Shown: positions 6,777 to 13,844 of the stretch, one piece after another | Position numbering within the stretch: the first letter of the stretch is position 1 | Layout: each line of letters starts with the position of its first letter | Assembly: GCA_017881985.1 (NCBI GenBank) | Contig: JADGQH010000027.1 | Location: 1-18,860 of the forward strand | DNA: 18,860 nt | Source of the DNA: Chloroflexota bacterium | GTDB lineage: Bacteria > Chloroflexota > Limnocylindria > Limnocylindrales > CSP1-4 | Reading direction: 5' to 3' | Program-made: the position numbers and the translations under genes | The notes under the pieces: generated by a model | Databases searched by the model: none | The model's input: the letters and a program-made list of their open reading frames with translations, nothing else | Told to the model about the DNA's origin: nothing

Positions 6777-9005
6777 ATGTCCGTCGAACAGATCCCCGCC
6801 GATACCGCGCCGCGCACGCCTCGCGCGCGCAGGGCCGCGGCGAGCCTGACCCGCGGCGCCGACGAGATGTCCCTTCCGGTGCTCCGCGCCGCGCTCCTCG
6901 CCGAGGTCGCGAGCCACCATCCGCAGGCTGACCTCGGCCCGATCGAGCGCGCGTTCGACTTCGCGGTTGCGGCACACGGCGACCAGCGCCGCGCGACGGG
7001 CGAGGCCTACGTGACGCACCCGATCGCCGCGGCCCGCACGCTCGCCGAGATGGCCCTCGACCCGGCCTCGATCCAGGCGGCGCTGCTCCACGACGTGCCG
7101 GAGGACACGGACCAGTCGCTGACCGACATCGAGGAGCACTTCGGCGCGGAGGTCGCCCACCTGGTCGACGGCGTCACGAAGCTCTCCAAGTTCTCGACGC
7201 ACTCCCACGAGGAGCAACAGGCGGAGAACATCCGCAAGATGCTCCTCGCGATGGCCCAGGACATCCGGGTCGTGCTGATCAAGCTGGCTGATCGCCTCCA
7301 CAACATGCGGACGCTCTCCGGTCTGCCCGCCGACAAGCAGCTCCGGATCGCGCGCCAGACGATGGAGATCTACGCGCCACTCGCGGAGCGGCTCGGGATC
7401 TGGCAGATCAAGTGGGAGCTCGAGGACCTCTCGTTCAAGCACCTCGACCCGGAGCGGTACCGGGAGCTGGCGGCCAACCTCGACACCCGCCGCGGGCATC
7501 GCGAGAGCTACATCGAGCGGGCCATCGCGGTCCTCCAGCCGGAGCTCGAGCGCCACGGGATCGAGGGCGACCTCAACGGCCGCCCGAAGCACCTCTTCTC
7601 CATCTGGAAGAAGATGCAGCGCAAGTCGGCCGCCTTCGGCGAGATCTACGACGTCTACGCGATCCGCCTCCTCGTCGACGAGGTCCGCGACTGCTACGCG
7701 GCGCTCGGCGTCGTCCACAGCCTCTGGAAGCCGATCCCGGGCCAGTTCGACGACTACATCGCGGTTCCCAAGCCGAACGGCTACCAGAGCCTGCACACGG
7801 CCGTGATCGCGCTCGACGGCAAGCCCCTCGAGATCCAGATCCGGACGCACGCCATGCACTCCGTCAGCGAGGTGGGCATCGCGGCCCACTGGCGCTACAA
7901 GGAGGGCTCGAAGGCCGAGCGCGACTACGACGCCAAGCTGGCCTGGCTCCGCCAGCTGATGGACTGGCAGCGCGAGGTCACCGACGCGACCGAGTTCGTC
8001 GAGGGGATCAAGCTCGACATCTTCCAGGACCAGGTCTTCGTCTTCACCCCGAAGGGCGACATCAAGGACCTGCCCGCCGGCGCGACGCCGCTCGACTTCG
8101 CCTACCGGATCCACACCGACGTCGGACACCGGACGATCGGCGCGAAGGTCAACAACCGGCTCGTCCCGCTCGACTACCGCCTCAAGAACGGCGACATCGT
8201 CGAGGTCGTGACGACGAAGGCCGAGCATGGCCCGTCGCGCGACTGGCTCTCGATCGTCCGGACCTCGCACGCCCGCGAGAAGATCCGCCAATGGTTCAAG
8301 AAGAAGGACCGCGACGAGAACATCACCCACGGGCGCGAGTCCCTCGAGCGGGAGCTCAAGCGCCTGGCCCGGACCACGATCGCGGCGGTCGGCCACGATC
8401 GCCTCCTCGAGGCCGCGCGACCGTACGGGCACGACACGCTCGATGACTTCTTCGCGGCGATCGGCTACGGGGCGGTGTCGCCGCAGCAGGTCGTCATGCG
8501 GCTCGGCGTGGTCGACGATGCCCAGCTGACGCTGCCATCCATCGCCCCCACGCCCGTCCGTGCCGGCGGCGTCCGCGTCAAGGGCGTGGGCGACCTCCTC
8601 GTCCGCTTTGCCAAGTGCTGCCACCCGATCCCGGGCGACCCGATCGTCGGCTTCATCACCCGCGGGCGCGGCATCACGGTGCACCTGGGCCGCTGCCCCA
8701 CGGTGGTCAACGAGCGCGAGTCGGCGCGCCTGATCGAGGTGGAGTGGGAGACCGCTCCCGCGGAGACCTACCCGATCGCGATCCGGGTCGAGGCCCACGA
8801 TCGGACCGGGCTTCTCAACGACATCGCGGGGGCCGTCGCCGAGAGCAAGGTGAACATCGTGGCGGCGAACGTCGCGGTCAGCCAGGACCACACGGCGACC
8901 GTCATGGCCACCCTCCAGGTCGCGTCGGTCTCGCAGCTTGCCCGCGTGATGAGCCGTATCGAGCGCGTCAAGGACGTGCTCTCGGTTCAGCGCGACCTGG
9001 GGTAG
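6777..9005 (+). CDS. rel: bifunctional (p)ppGpp synthetase/hydrolase Rel
   Basis: Long RelA/SpoT homologue of 742 residues, the normal full length, which makes and degrades the alarmone (p)ppGpp at the ribosome. Domain order is complete: HD hydrolase with an intact HDVPED motif (H105, D106, E109, D110); synthetase with EIYDVYAIRLLV near 289-300, YIAVPKPNGYQSLHTAV and EIQIRT near 352; TGS domain starting at VFVFTPKG near residue 420; the Cys/His zinc-finger-like region with CCHP at 614-617; and a C-terminal ACT domain from about 668 to the end. The intact HD motif argues for an active hydrolase, unlike monofunctional RelA. The ATG at 6777 gives a start typical of the family and lies just after a -10-like box. 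hisS follows at a 44-base spacing, as in the rel-hisS neighbourhood known from many Gram-positive bacteria. Confidence 0.96.
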   Translation: MSVEQIPADTAPRTPRARRAAASLTRGADEMSLPVLRAALLAEVASHHPQADLGPIERAFDFAVAAHGDQRRATGEAYVTHPIAAARTLAEMALDPASIQAALLHDVPEDTDQSLTDIEEHFGAEVAHLVDGVTKLSKFSTHSHEEQQAENIRKMLLAMAQDIRVVLIKLADRLHNMRTLSGLPADKQLRIARQTMEIYAPLAERLGIWQIKWELEDLSFKHLDPERYRELAANLDTRRGHRESYIERAIAVLQPELERHGIEGDLNGRPKHLFSIWKKMQRKSAAFGEIYDVYAIRLLVDEVRDCYAALGVVHSLWKPIPGQFDDYIAVPKPNGYQSLHTAVIALDGKPLEIQIRTHAMHSVSEVGIAAHWRYKEGSKAERDYDAKLAWLRQLMDWQREVTDATEFVEGIKLDIFQDQVFVFTPKGDIKDLPAGATPLDFAYRIHTDVGHRTIGAKVNNRLVPLDYRLKNGDIVEVVTTKAEHGPSRDWLSIVRTSHAREKIRQWFKKKDRDENITHGRESLERELKRLARTTIAAVGHDRLLEAARPYGHDTLDDFFAAIGYGAVSPQQVVMRLGVVDDAQLTLPSIAPTPVRAGGVRVKGVGDLLVRFAKCCHPIPGDPIVGFITRGRGITVHLGRCPTVVNERESARLIEVEWETAPAETYPIAIRVEAHDRTGLLNDIAGAVAESKVNIVAANVAVSQDHTATVMATLQVASVSQLARVMSRIERVKDVLSVQRDLG

Positions 9006-9037
9006 GGGAGCCGCGGCGAATCCCGCTCACCGCCCGC

Positions 9038-9043
9038 TAGACT
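9038..9043 (+). promoter_or_regulatory. -10-like box TAGACT of hisS, leaderless
   Basis: TAGACT matches TANNNT and is separated from the hisS ATG by exactly 6 bases, the spacing expected if the A of ATG is the first transcribed base. No Shine-Dalgarno sequence is present in the 44-base rel-hisS gap, so hisS can probably be transcribed independently of rel. Confidence 0.55.
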
Positions 9044-9049
9044 GGCGCC

Positions 9050-10342
9050 ATGCCGCCATCCCTGCGGGCCCCCCGGGGCACCCGCGACCTGTTGCCCGAC
9101 GAGCGGGCCGCGTTCGCGCGCGTGGAGCGGATCGCCCGCGACCTCGCGGCCCGCTACGGCTACCGCGACATGGAGACCCCGCTCTTCGAGCAGGCCGCGA
9201 TCTTCGAGCGCGGCATCGGGGCCGCGACGGACGTCGTCGAGAAGGAGCTGTTCCGCGTCTCGCCGAGTCGCGGGGAGGAGCGGGAGGCCTGGGCCCTCCG
9301 CCCCGAGGCGACCGCCGGGATCTGCCGCGCCTACGTGGAGCATGGGATGCAGACCTGGCCGCAGCCGGTGCGCCTCAGCCTGTCCGGCCCGATGTTCCGT
9401 TACGACCGGCCGCAGGCAGGCCGCTACCGCCAGTTCTGGCAATGGGACGTCGAGGCGATCGGCGACGCGGGACCCGCGGTCGACGCGGAGCTGGTGGAGC
9501 TCGGCGCGCGCTTCTACCGGGACGCCGGGCTGCCGGACGTGGAGATCCTCCTCAACTCGATCGGCGACGCGGCCTGTCGTCCGGCGTACCTTGCCCGCCT
9601 GGTGGCCCACTACCGCGCGGACGGCATCCACCTGCCGGAGCTGGAGCGACGCCGCCTCGAGACGAACCCCCTGCGGCTGCTCGACTCGAAGGATCCGGCG
9701 ATGGCCGAGGTCAACGCCGGCGCGCCGCGCATCACCGACCACCTCTGCCCCGCGTGCGCGCAGCACTTCGCGGCCGTCCGCGCGCATCTCGACGCGATGG
9801 GCATCACCTACCGCGTCGAGCCTGGGCTCGTTCGAGGGCTCGACTACTACGTCAGGACGGCGTTCGAGTTCTATCGCCGTGGCGAGGAGGGCCAGCAGCA
9901 GGCGCTCGGTGGCGGCGGCCGCTACGACGGCCTGATCGAGCTGCTCGGCGGCAAGCCGACCGCGGGCATCGGCTTCGCGCTCGGCCTCGACCGGGTCGTC
10001 CTCGCGCTCGCAGCCGCCGGGACCGGCGCCCCGGCCGAGGCGGTGCCCGTCGCGGTCGTCGTCGGCGCGGACCCGGGCAACACGCTGGATCGGCTCCGCA
10101 TTGCGACCGACCTGCGCGGCGCGGGCCTGCCCGTGCGGGCGGATCTCGCGGTGCGCAAGCTCGGCCGCCAGCTCGAGGCCGCGGTCCGGGATGGCGCCCA
10201 GTTCGCGGTGATCCTCGGCGACGAGCTCGCCGCGGGCGAGGTCCAGCTGCGCGACCTCGACGGCGGGTCACAGAAGACGGTCGCGCTGGCGGACCTCCCC
10301 GCACTCCTCCGGCGCAAGGTCCGGGCCCCGGGAGCGCCGTGA
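9050..10342 (+). CDS. hisS: histidyl-tRNA synthetase
   Basis: Class II aminoacyl-tRNA synthetase that charges tRNA(His); 430 residues, the usual length. The protein opens with the APRGTRDLLP signature (residues 7-16). Motif 2 reads FRYDRPQAGRYRQF (117-129 region), the HisA signature LVRGLDYY is at 260-267, and motif 3 is seen as GGRYDGL (289-295) with GIGFALGLDR (306-315). The C-terminal Rossmann-like anticodon domain (about 330-425) is present, with VGADPGN and RADLAVRKLGRQLEAA. HLCPACAQHF near 231-240 is a CxxC segment in the insertion region. The ATG at 9050 sits 6 bases after a -10-like box. The stop overlaps the next gene by GTGA. Confidence 0.96.
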   Translation: MPPSLRAPRGTRDLLPDERAAFARVERIARDLAARYGYRDMETPLFEQAAIFERGIGAATDVVEKELFRVSPSRGEEREAWALRPEATAGICRAYVEHGMQTWPQPVRLSLSGPMFRYDRPQAGRYRQFWQWDVEAIGDAGPAVDAELVELGARFYRDAGLPDVEILLNSIGDAACRPAYLARLVAHYRADGIHLPELERRRLETNPLRLLDSKDPAMAEVNAGAPRITDHLCPACAQHFAAVRAHLDAMGITYRVEPGLVRGLDYYVRTAFEFYRRGEEGQQQALGGGGRYDGLIELLGGKPTAGIGFALGLDRVVLALAAAGTGAPAEAVPVAVVVGADPGNTLDRLRIATDLRGAGLPVRADLAVRKLGRQLEAAVRDGAQFAVILGDELAAGEVQLRDLDGGSQKTVALADLPALLRRKVRAPGAP

Positions 10343-11022
10343 CCGACCCGGTCGGCGCCACGGCGGGGCGGATCGCGGTCGGCGTTGAGTCCACCCCAAA
10401 GCGGGTCTTCGCGTCCGCGCTCGAATGGCCCGGCTTGAGCCGGGCCGGGCGCGACGAGGCTGCGGCGCTCGCCGCCCTGGCCGCGAGCGGCGAGCGGTAC
10501 GCGGTCGTCGCCCGCGAGGCGGGGATCACATTTGCGCCGATCGGGCCGGCAGGGCTCTCGGTCGTCGAGCGTCTGCCCGGGACTTCCTCGACCGCGTTTG
10601 GCGTCCCGGCCGTTGTCTTCGCCGTGGACCGACGCCCAACCGACGCGGCGGACGGGGAGCGCCTCGCGGCCCTCGTGCGGGCCGCGTGGACGATCCTCGC
10701 GCAGGTCGTGGCGGCCGCGCCTTCCGAGCTGCGGAAGGGACCGCGTGGCGGCGGACGCGACCGGGACGCGATCGTTGCCCACGTCGTCAGCGCCGAGCAC
10801 GCCTATGCGCCGCAGATCGGCCTCCGGCTGCGCGAGCTTGATCTGCGCAACGGGCCGGCCGTGGCCGGGGCCCGCGCAGCGATCGCGGAGGTGCTGAGAC
10901 GCCCCACCGACGGCGGCCCGATCGCCGGCGGCCGCTGGCCCGCCCGGTACGCGGCCCGGCGCATCGCGTGGCACGTCCTTGACCACGCCTGGGAGATTCA
11001 GGACCGCGCCGATCCGGGCTGA
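10339..11022 (+). CDS. DinB-like conserved hypothetical protein
   Basis: A 227-residue cytoplasmic protein with two parts. Residues about 12-95 (VESTPKRVFASALEWPG then DEAAALAALAASGERY) resemble the N-terminal region of a conserved hypothetical family I know from high-GC Gram-positive relatives, reminiscent of a HicB-like fold. Residues about 105-225 look like a DinB four-helix bundle: AHVVSAEH (H148, E153, H154) in one helix and WHVLDHAWE (H212, H216) in the last, which would give the usual His ligands for a divalent metal. DinB-superfamily proteins include thiol-dependent transferases and many of unknown role, so the reaction is unknown. The GTG start overlaps the hisS stop and has GGAG at 10331-10334 upstream, so it is likely translated from the hisS message. 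It is close to no tRNA-related family I recognise. Confidence 0.75.
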   Translation: MTDPVGATAGRIAVGVESTPKRVFASALEWPGLSRAGRDEAAALAALAASGERYAVVAREAGITFAPIGPAGLSVVERLPGTSSTAFGVPAVVFAVDRRPTDAADGERLAALVRAAWTILAQVVAAAPSELRKGPRGGGRDRDAIVAHVVSAEHAYAPQIGLRLRELDLRNGPAVAGARAAIAEVLRRPTDGGPIAGGRWPARYAARRIAWHVLDHAWEIQDRADPG

Positions 11023-11069
11023 ATCGCCCGGCGAACACCCGGCGAACGGCCGGCGGTTGACGCGTCGCG

Positions 11070-11075
11070 GACAAT
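11070..11075 (+). promoter_or_regulatory. -10-like box GACAAT of the Cys-rich gene
   Basis: GACAAT in the context CGGACAATCGA keeps positions 2, 4, 5 and 6 of TATAAT. The same hexamer appears before the ACT gene and typA. A start a few bases downstream would give a leader of about 45 bases before ATG 11128. No -35 element at normal spacing is visible. Confidence 0.4.
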
Positions 11076-11117
11076 CGATGCATCCGGGCCGCGTTCCAGG
11101 CGCCCGCGATCGGCACC

Positions 11118-11125
11118 GGGGGGAG
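11118..11125 (+). promoter_or_regulatory. ribosome binding site of the Cys-rich gene
   Basis: A G-run ending in GGAG (GGGGGGAG) lies 2 bases before ATG 11128. The GGAG core is closer than usual, but the G-run extends to a normal distance. It separates this gene from the leaderless class around it. Confidence 0.45.
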
Positions 11126-11127
11126 CG

Positions 11128-11403
11128 ATGATCGGCCACACGACATTCCCGGCCAGCGTGATCCGCGCGCCGTCGCTGTCGGCCACCTGCACCTGCGAGC
11201 ACTGGGTCCACTGCGCCCACGCCTGTCACGGTCGCAACTGCGACCCGACCGAGAACGCCTGTGACCTCGCGTTCGTGCCGGACGAGGGCGGGCTGACCCG
11301 CTGGGGCTGTGCCGATTGCACCCCGGGCGAGGGCCACCCGCACTACCTGGGTTGCGAGCTCATCGGCTGGAACGTGCCGGCCCGGGGACCAGCCTTCGGC
11401 TGA
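11128..11403 (+). CDS. small cysteine-rich protein of unknown function
   Basis: A 91-residue protein I do not recognise. It has nine cysteines (21, 23, 29, 33, 38, 45, 61, 64, 76) and seven histidines (4, 25, 28, 31, 34, 70, 72). They are grouped as C-x-C, C-x3-C-x4-C and a later C-x2-C followed by a distant Cys. No signal peptide or membrane segment is evident, so a cytoplasmic metal-binding (zinc or Fe-S) fold is more likely than a disulfide-rich secreted one; this is inference. Coding is supported by strong third-position GC, by a purine-rich ribosome site and by a -10-like box upstream. It lies between the DinB-like gene and aspS, in a neighbourhood otherwise devoted to tRNA charging. It has its own promoter-like box and so may be regulated apart from hisS. 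Confidence 0.7.
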   Translation: MIGHTTFPASVIRAPSLSATCTCEHWVHCAHACHGRNCDPTENACDLAFVPDEGGLTRWGCADCTPGEGHPHYLGCELIGWNVPARGPAFG

Positions 11404-11509
11404 CCCCGACGAGCCGGACCCGGGACGACGGCGGGCGTCGCGGGACGGTCGGCTCGACGCGACGTGGCGGCCCGCCCACGCGCCAGTCCGGCCGGGGTCT
11501 GCGCCGCGC

Positions 11510-11515
11510 TACGAT
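11510..11515 (+). promoter_or_regulatory. -10-like box TACGAT of aspS, leaderless
   Basis: TACGAT matches TANNNT and ends 7 bases before the aspS ATG at 11523. No Shine-Dalgarno sequence precedes the ATG. The remainder of the 119-base gap after the Cys-rich gene shows no other feature. Confidence 0.55.
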
Positions 11516-11522
11516 TGCCGGC

Positions 11523-13376
11523 ATGACGAACCTTGCCACCCCATACCGAACCCACACCTGCGGCGCGCTCCGCGGGGACGACGCGGGCGGAGACGCCCGC
11601 CTTGCGGGCTGGGTGCACCGCCGTCGCGACCACGGCCAGCTGATCTTCCTCGACCTTCGGGACCGGCACGGGATCACGCAGGTCGTGATCGATGCGACGG
11701 AGGCGCCCGACGCGCATGCGGCCGCCATGCGCTGCCGAAGCGAGTTCGTCGTCATGGTCGCGGGATCGGTCGTGCGCCGGCTGCCCGGGATGGAGAACGC
11801 GAAGCTCCCGACCGGTGAGATCGAGCTCCGTGCGCGGGAGCTGACGGTCCTCTCGGAGGCCAAGACCCCGCCGTTCTACATCAACGAGCCGGACGCGCCG
11901 GTCGACGAGTCTGTGCGTCTCCAGTATCGGTACCTGGACATCCGCAGGGAGCCAATGCTCCGCCGGCTTCTCCTTCGGAGCCGGCTGGTCGAGGAGATTC
12001 GCCTCGCGCATCACGCCAACGGGTTCGTCGAGGTCGAGACACCCATCCTCATCAAGAGCACGCCAGAGGGCGCTCGCGACTTCATCGTGCCCTCGCGCCT
12101 CCAGCCCGGCAGCGTCTACGCGCTCCCGCAGAGCCCGCAGCAGCTCAAGCAGCTGCTGATGGTCGCCGGCATGGACCGTTACTTCCAGATCGCGCGATGC
12201 TTTCGCGACGAGGACCTGCGCGGCGACCGGCAGCCGGAGTTCACCCAGCTCGACCTGGAGATGAGCTTCGTCACCGAGGAGACGGTGATGGGGTTCGTCG
12301 AGGAGATGGCGATCGAGGTGTCGCTGGCTGTGACGCCCGAGCGTCCGCTCCTCCAGGTGCCGTTCCCACGTTTCACCTACGCCGAGGCGCAGGAGCGCTT
12401 CGGCTCGGACAAGCCCGACCTCCGGTTCGGCATGGAGCTCGTCGACCTCGCACCGGCGCTCGTCGACGCGGCCGGCACACCGGCCTCCGGCTTTCGCGTC
12501 TTCGACGAGACCCTCGCCGGCGGCGGACGCGTCAAGGGAATCGCCGTGCCGGGCATGGGCGATGCCAGCCGCGCCCGGATCGACGAGCTGACCGAGGCCG
12601 CGAAGCGTTTCGGCGCTCGGGGGCTCGTCACGCTCGGCGTGACCGGCCATGGGATCCATGGTCCGGCCGTCAAGTTCCTCGGCGACGAACGCGCGGCGGA
12701 CGTCGCTGCCCGCTGTGGCGCCGTCGAGGGCGACCTCGTCGCGATCGTGGCGGATCGGCCGGGCGTCGTGGCCGACGTCCTCGGTCGCCTTCGGGCTGAG
12801 CTCGGGACACGGCTCGGCCTCGCGGATCCGACGGTCCTCGCCTACTGCTGGGTCAACCGCTTTCCGATGTACGAATGGGATTCCGAGCGCAATGGCTGGC
12901 ACGCGACCCACAACCCGTTCTCGGGCGTGGTTCCGGAGGACGAGCCGCTGCTGGTCACGGCCTCCGGCGATCCCGAGCGCCCGTCGCAGGACGACCCGGC
13001 CGGTCGCGCCCGGGCGATGCAATACGACCTCGTCCTGAACGGGTGGGAGCTCGGAGGCGGGTCGGTCCGGATCCACCGGCGGGCGCTCCTCGAGCGGTCC
13101 TTCGCGCTCCAGGGGCACACGTTCGCCTCGATGCAGGAGAAGTTCGGAGGCATGCTCGAGGCGTTCGAGTACGGCGCGCCACCCCACGGGGGCATCGCCA
13201 TCGGGATCGATCGCTGGGCGGCGCTCATGGCGGACCAGGCGACGATCCGCGAGGTGATGGCATTCCCGAAGACCTCGTCCGGGATGGACCTCATGCTCGA
13301 CGCGCCGTCGGCCCCGGATCCGGGCCAGTACGCCGAGCTCGGGCTTCGCTACGTGGGGCCGGCCGACCGGGCCTGA
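11523..13376 (+). CDS. aspS: aspartyl-tRNA synthetase, probably non-discriminating (Asp/Asn)
   Basis: Class IIb synthetase of 617 residues, the bacterial type with a GAD insertion domain. Residues about 8-105 form the OB-fold anticodon domain (LAGWVHRRRDHG, FLDLRDRHG). STPEGARDFIVPSR and the ALPQSPQQLKQLLM segment follow, motif 2 is FRDEDLRGDRQPEFTQLD (from residue 227), the GAD insertion covers roughly 290-430, and motif 3 is GGIAIGIDR (556-564). H37 (RRRDHG) and G89 (LPGMENA) align with His31 and Gly83 of the Pseudomonas aeruginosa enzyme, residues associated with relaxed tRNA choice; the discriminating E. coli enzyme has Leu at the first position. It may therefore also charge tRNA(Asn) for GatCAB amidation. 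ATG 11523 follows a -10-like box. Confidence 0.96.
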   Translation: MTNLATPYRTHTCGALRGDDAGGDARLAGWVHRRRDHGQLIFLDLRDRHGITQVVIDATEAPDAHAAAMRCRSEFVVMVAGSVVRRLPGMENAKLPTGEIELRARELTVLSEAKTPPFYINEPDAPVDESVRLQYRYLDIRREPMLRRLLLRSRLVEEIRLAHHANGFVEVETPILIKSTPEGARDFIVPSRLQPGSVYALPQSPQQLKQLLMVAGMDRYFQIARCFRDEDLRGDRQPEFTQLDLEMSFVTEETVMGFVEEMAIEVSLAVTPERPLLQVPFPRFTYAEAQERFGSDKPDLRFGMELVDLAPALVDAAGTPASGFRVFDETLAGGGRVKGIAVPGMGDASRARIDELTEAAKRFGARGLVTLGVTGHGIHGPAVKFLGDERAADVAARCGAVEGDLVAIVADRPGVVADVLGRLRAELGTRLGLADPTVLAYCWVNRFPMYEWDSERNGWHATHNPFSGVVPEDEPLLVTASGDPERPSQDDPAGRARAMQYDLVLNGWELGGGSVRIHRRALLERSFALQGHTFASMQEKFGGMLEAFEYGAPPHGGIAIGIDRWAALMADQATIREVMAFPKTSSGMDLMLDAPSAPDPGQYAELGLRYVGPADRA

Positions 13377-13399
13377 TGCGCGCCGCTTGTGCCCGGCGG

Positions 13400-13405
13400 G
13401 ACAAT
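13400..13405 (+). promoter_or_regulatory. -10-like box GACAAT of the ACT-domain gene
   Basis: GACAAT follows the aspS stop by 23 bases and is identical to the box before the Cys-rich gene and typA. It implies a leader of about 40 bases before ATG 13451. No -35 element is apparent. Confidence 0.4.
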
Positions 13406-13415
13406 GGACCCGGGG

Positions 13416-13432
13416 CACGGATCACGGATCAC
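13416..13432 (+). repeat. tandem CACGGAT repeat in the ACT-gene leader
   Basis: Two head-to-tail copies of CACGGAT (13416-13422 and 13423-13429) followed by a partial third (CAC) lie between the -10-like box and the ribosome site, so they would be in the mRNA leader. They could be a protein-binding site or chance. Confidence 0.4.
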
Positions 13433-13439
13433 GCGTTGC

Positions 13440-13445
13440 AGGAGG
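13440..13445 (+). promoter_or_regulatory. consensus ribosome binding site of the ACT-domain gene
   Basis: A perfect AGGAGG is placed 5 bases before ATG 13451, the only full-consensus Shine-Dalgarno sequence before a start codon in this window. It decides the start, since the frame is open much further upstream. Confidence 0.75.
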
Positions 13446-13450
13446 GCGCC

Positions 13451-13837
13451 ATGGGCACGCAGTTCGTCGTCCAGCTCGCGAATCGCCCGGGTGCGCTGGC
13501 GACCTTCTCCAGGGCGCTCGCCGAGCGGGGCGTCAGCATCCACGAGATCTCGGGGGGCGGTGCCGGGGAGCACGGCTACGCCGTCCTGACCACGGACGAC
13601 GACGCGGCGACGCGGGCGGTGCTGCGCTCGTTCGGCTACCCATTCGTCGAGGGCGAGGCGCTCCTCGTCGAGGTCGACGACCAGCCGGGCGGCTTCGCCG
13701 CGACCACCGAGAAGCTCGCCGCGGCCGGCGTGGACATCCACGGGGTCCTGTTCCTCGGACGCCGCGAGGGCGTCGTCGAGACCGCCTTCACGGTCGACGA
13801 CGTCGGGCGCGCGCGGCGGGCGCTCGGGCTGGGCTGA
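13451..13837 (+). CDS. tandem ACT-domain protein, probable small-molecule sensor
   Basis: A 128-residue protein made of two ACT repeats. The first (about residues 4-66) begins QFVVQLANRPGALATFSRALAERGVSI and the second (about 70-128) has VEVDDQPGGFAATTEKLAAAGVDI. The RPGAL and QPGGF turns are the usual ligand loops of ACT domains. There is no catalytic domain, so it is probably a stand-alone amino-acid-binding regulator or an interaction partner; the ligand is unknown. It has its own -10-like box, a leader with a short tandem repeat and a perfect ribosome site, so it is well expressed or separately controlled. It converges with the minus-strand gene, with only 7 bases between their stops and no hairpin terminator visible. 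Confidence 0.85.
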   Translation: MGTQFVVQLANRPGALATFSRALAERGVSIHEISGGGAGEHGYAVLTTDDDAATRAVLRSFGYPFVEGEALLVEVDDQPGGFAATTEKLAAAGVDIHGVLFLGRREGVVETAFTVDDVGRARRALGLG

Positions 13838-13844
13838 GCCGGGA

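Noticed and set aside
6735..8891. A 718-codon minus-strand frame opposite rel
   Set aside because: It mirrors the rel codons and has a repetitive composition without motifs; the sense strand is unambiguous.
11057..11062. TTGACG as a -35 element for the GACAAT box at 11070
   Set aside because: Only 7 bases separate the two, far short of the 16-18 needed.
11078..11127. ATG at 11078 right after GACAAT as a leaderless start
   Set aside because: It is only 2 bases past the box and opens a short frame of about 17 codons without recognisable content; ATG 11128 has a ribosome site and a sound coding frame.
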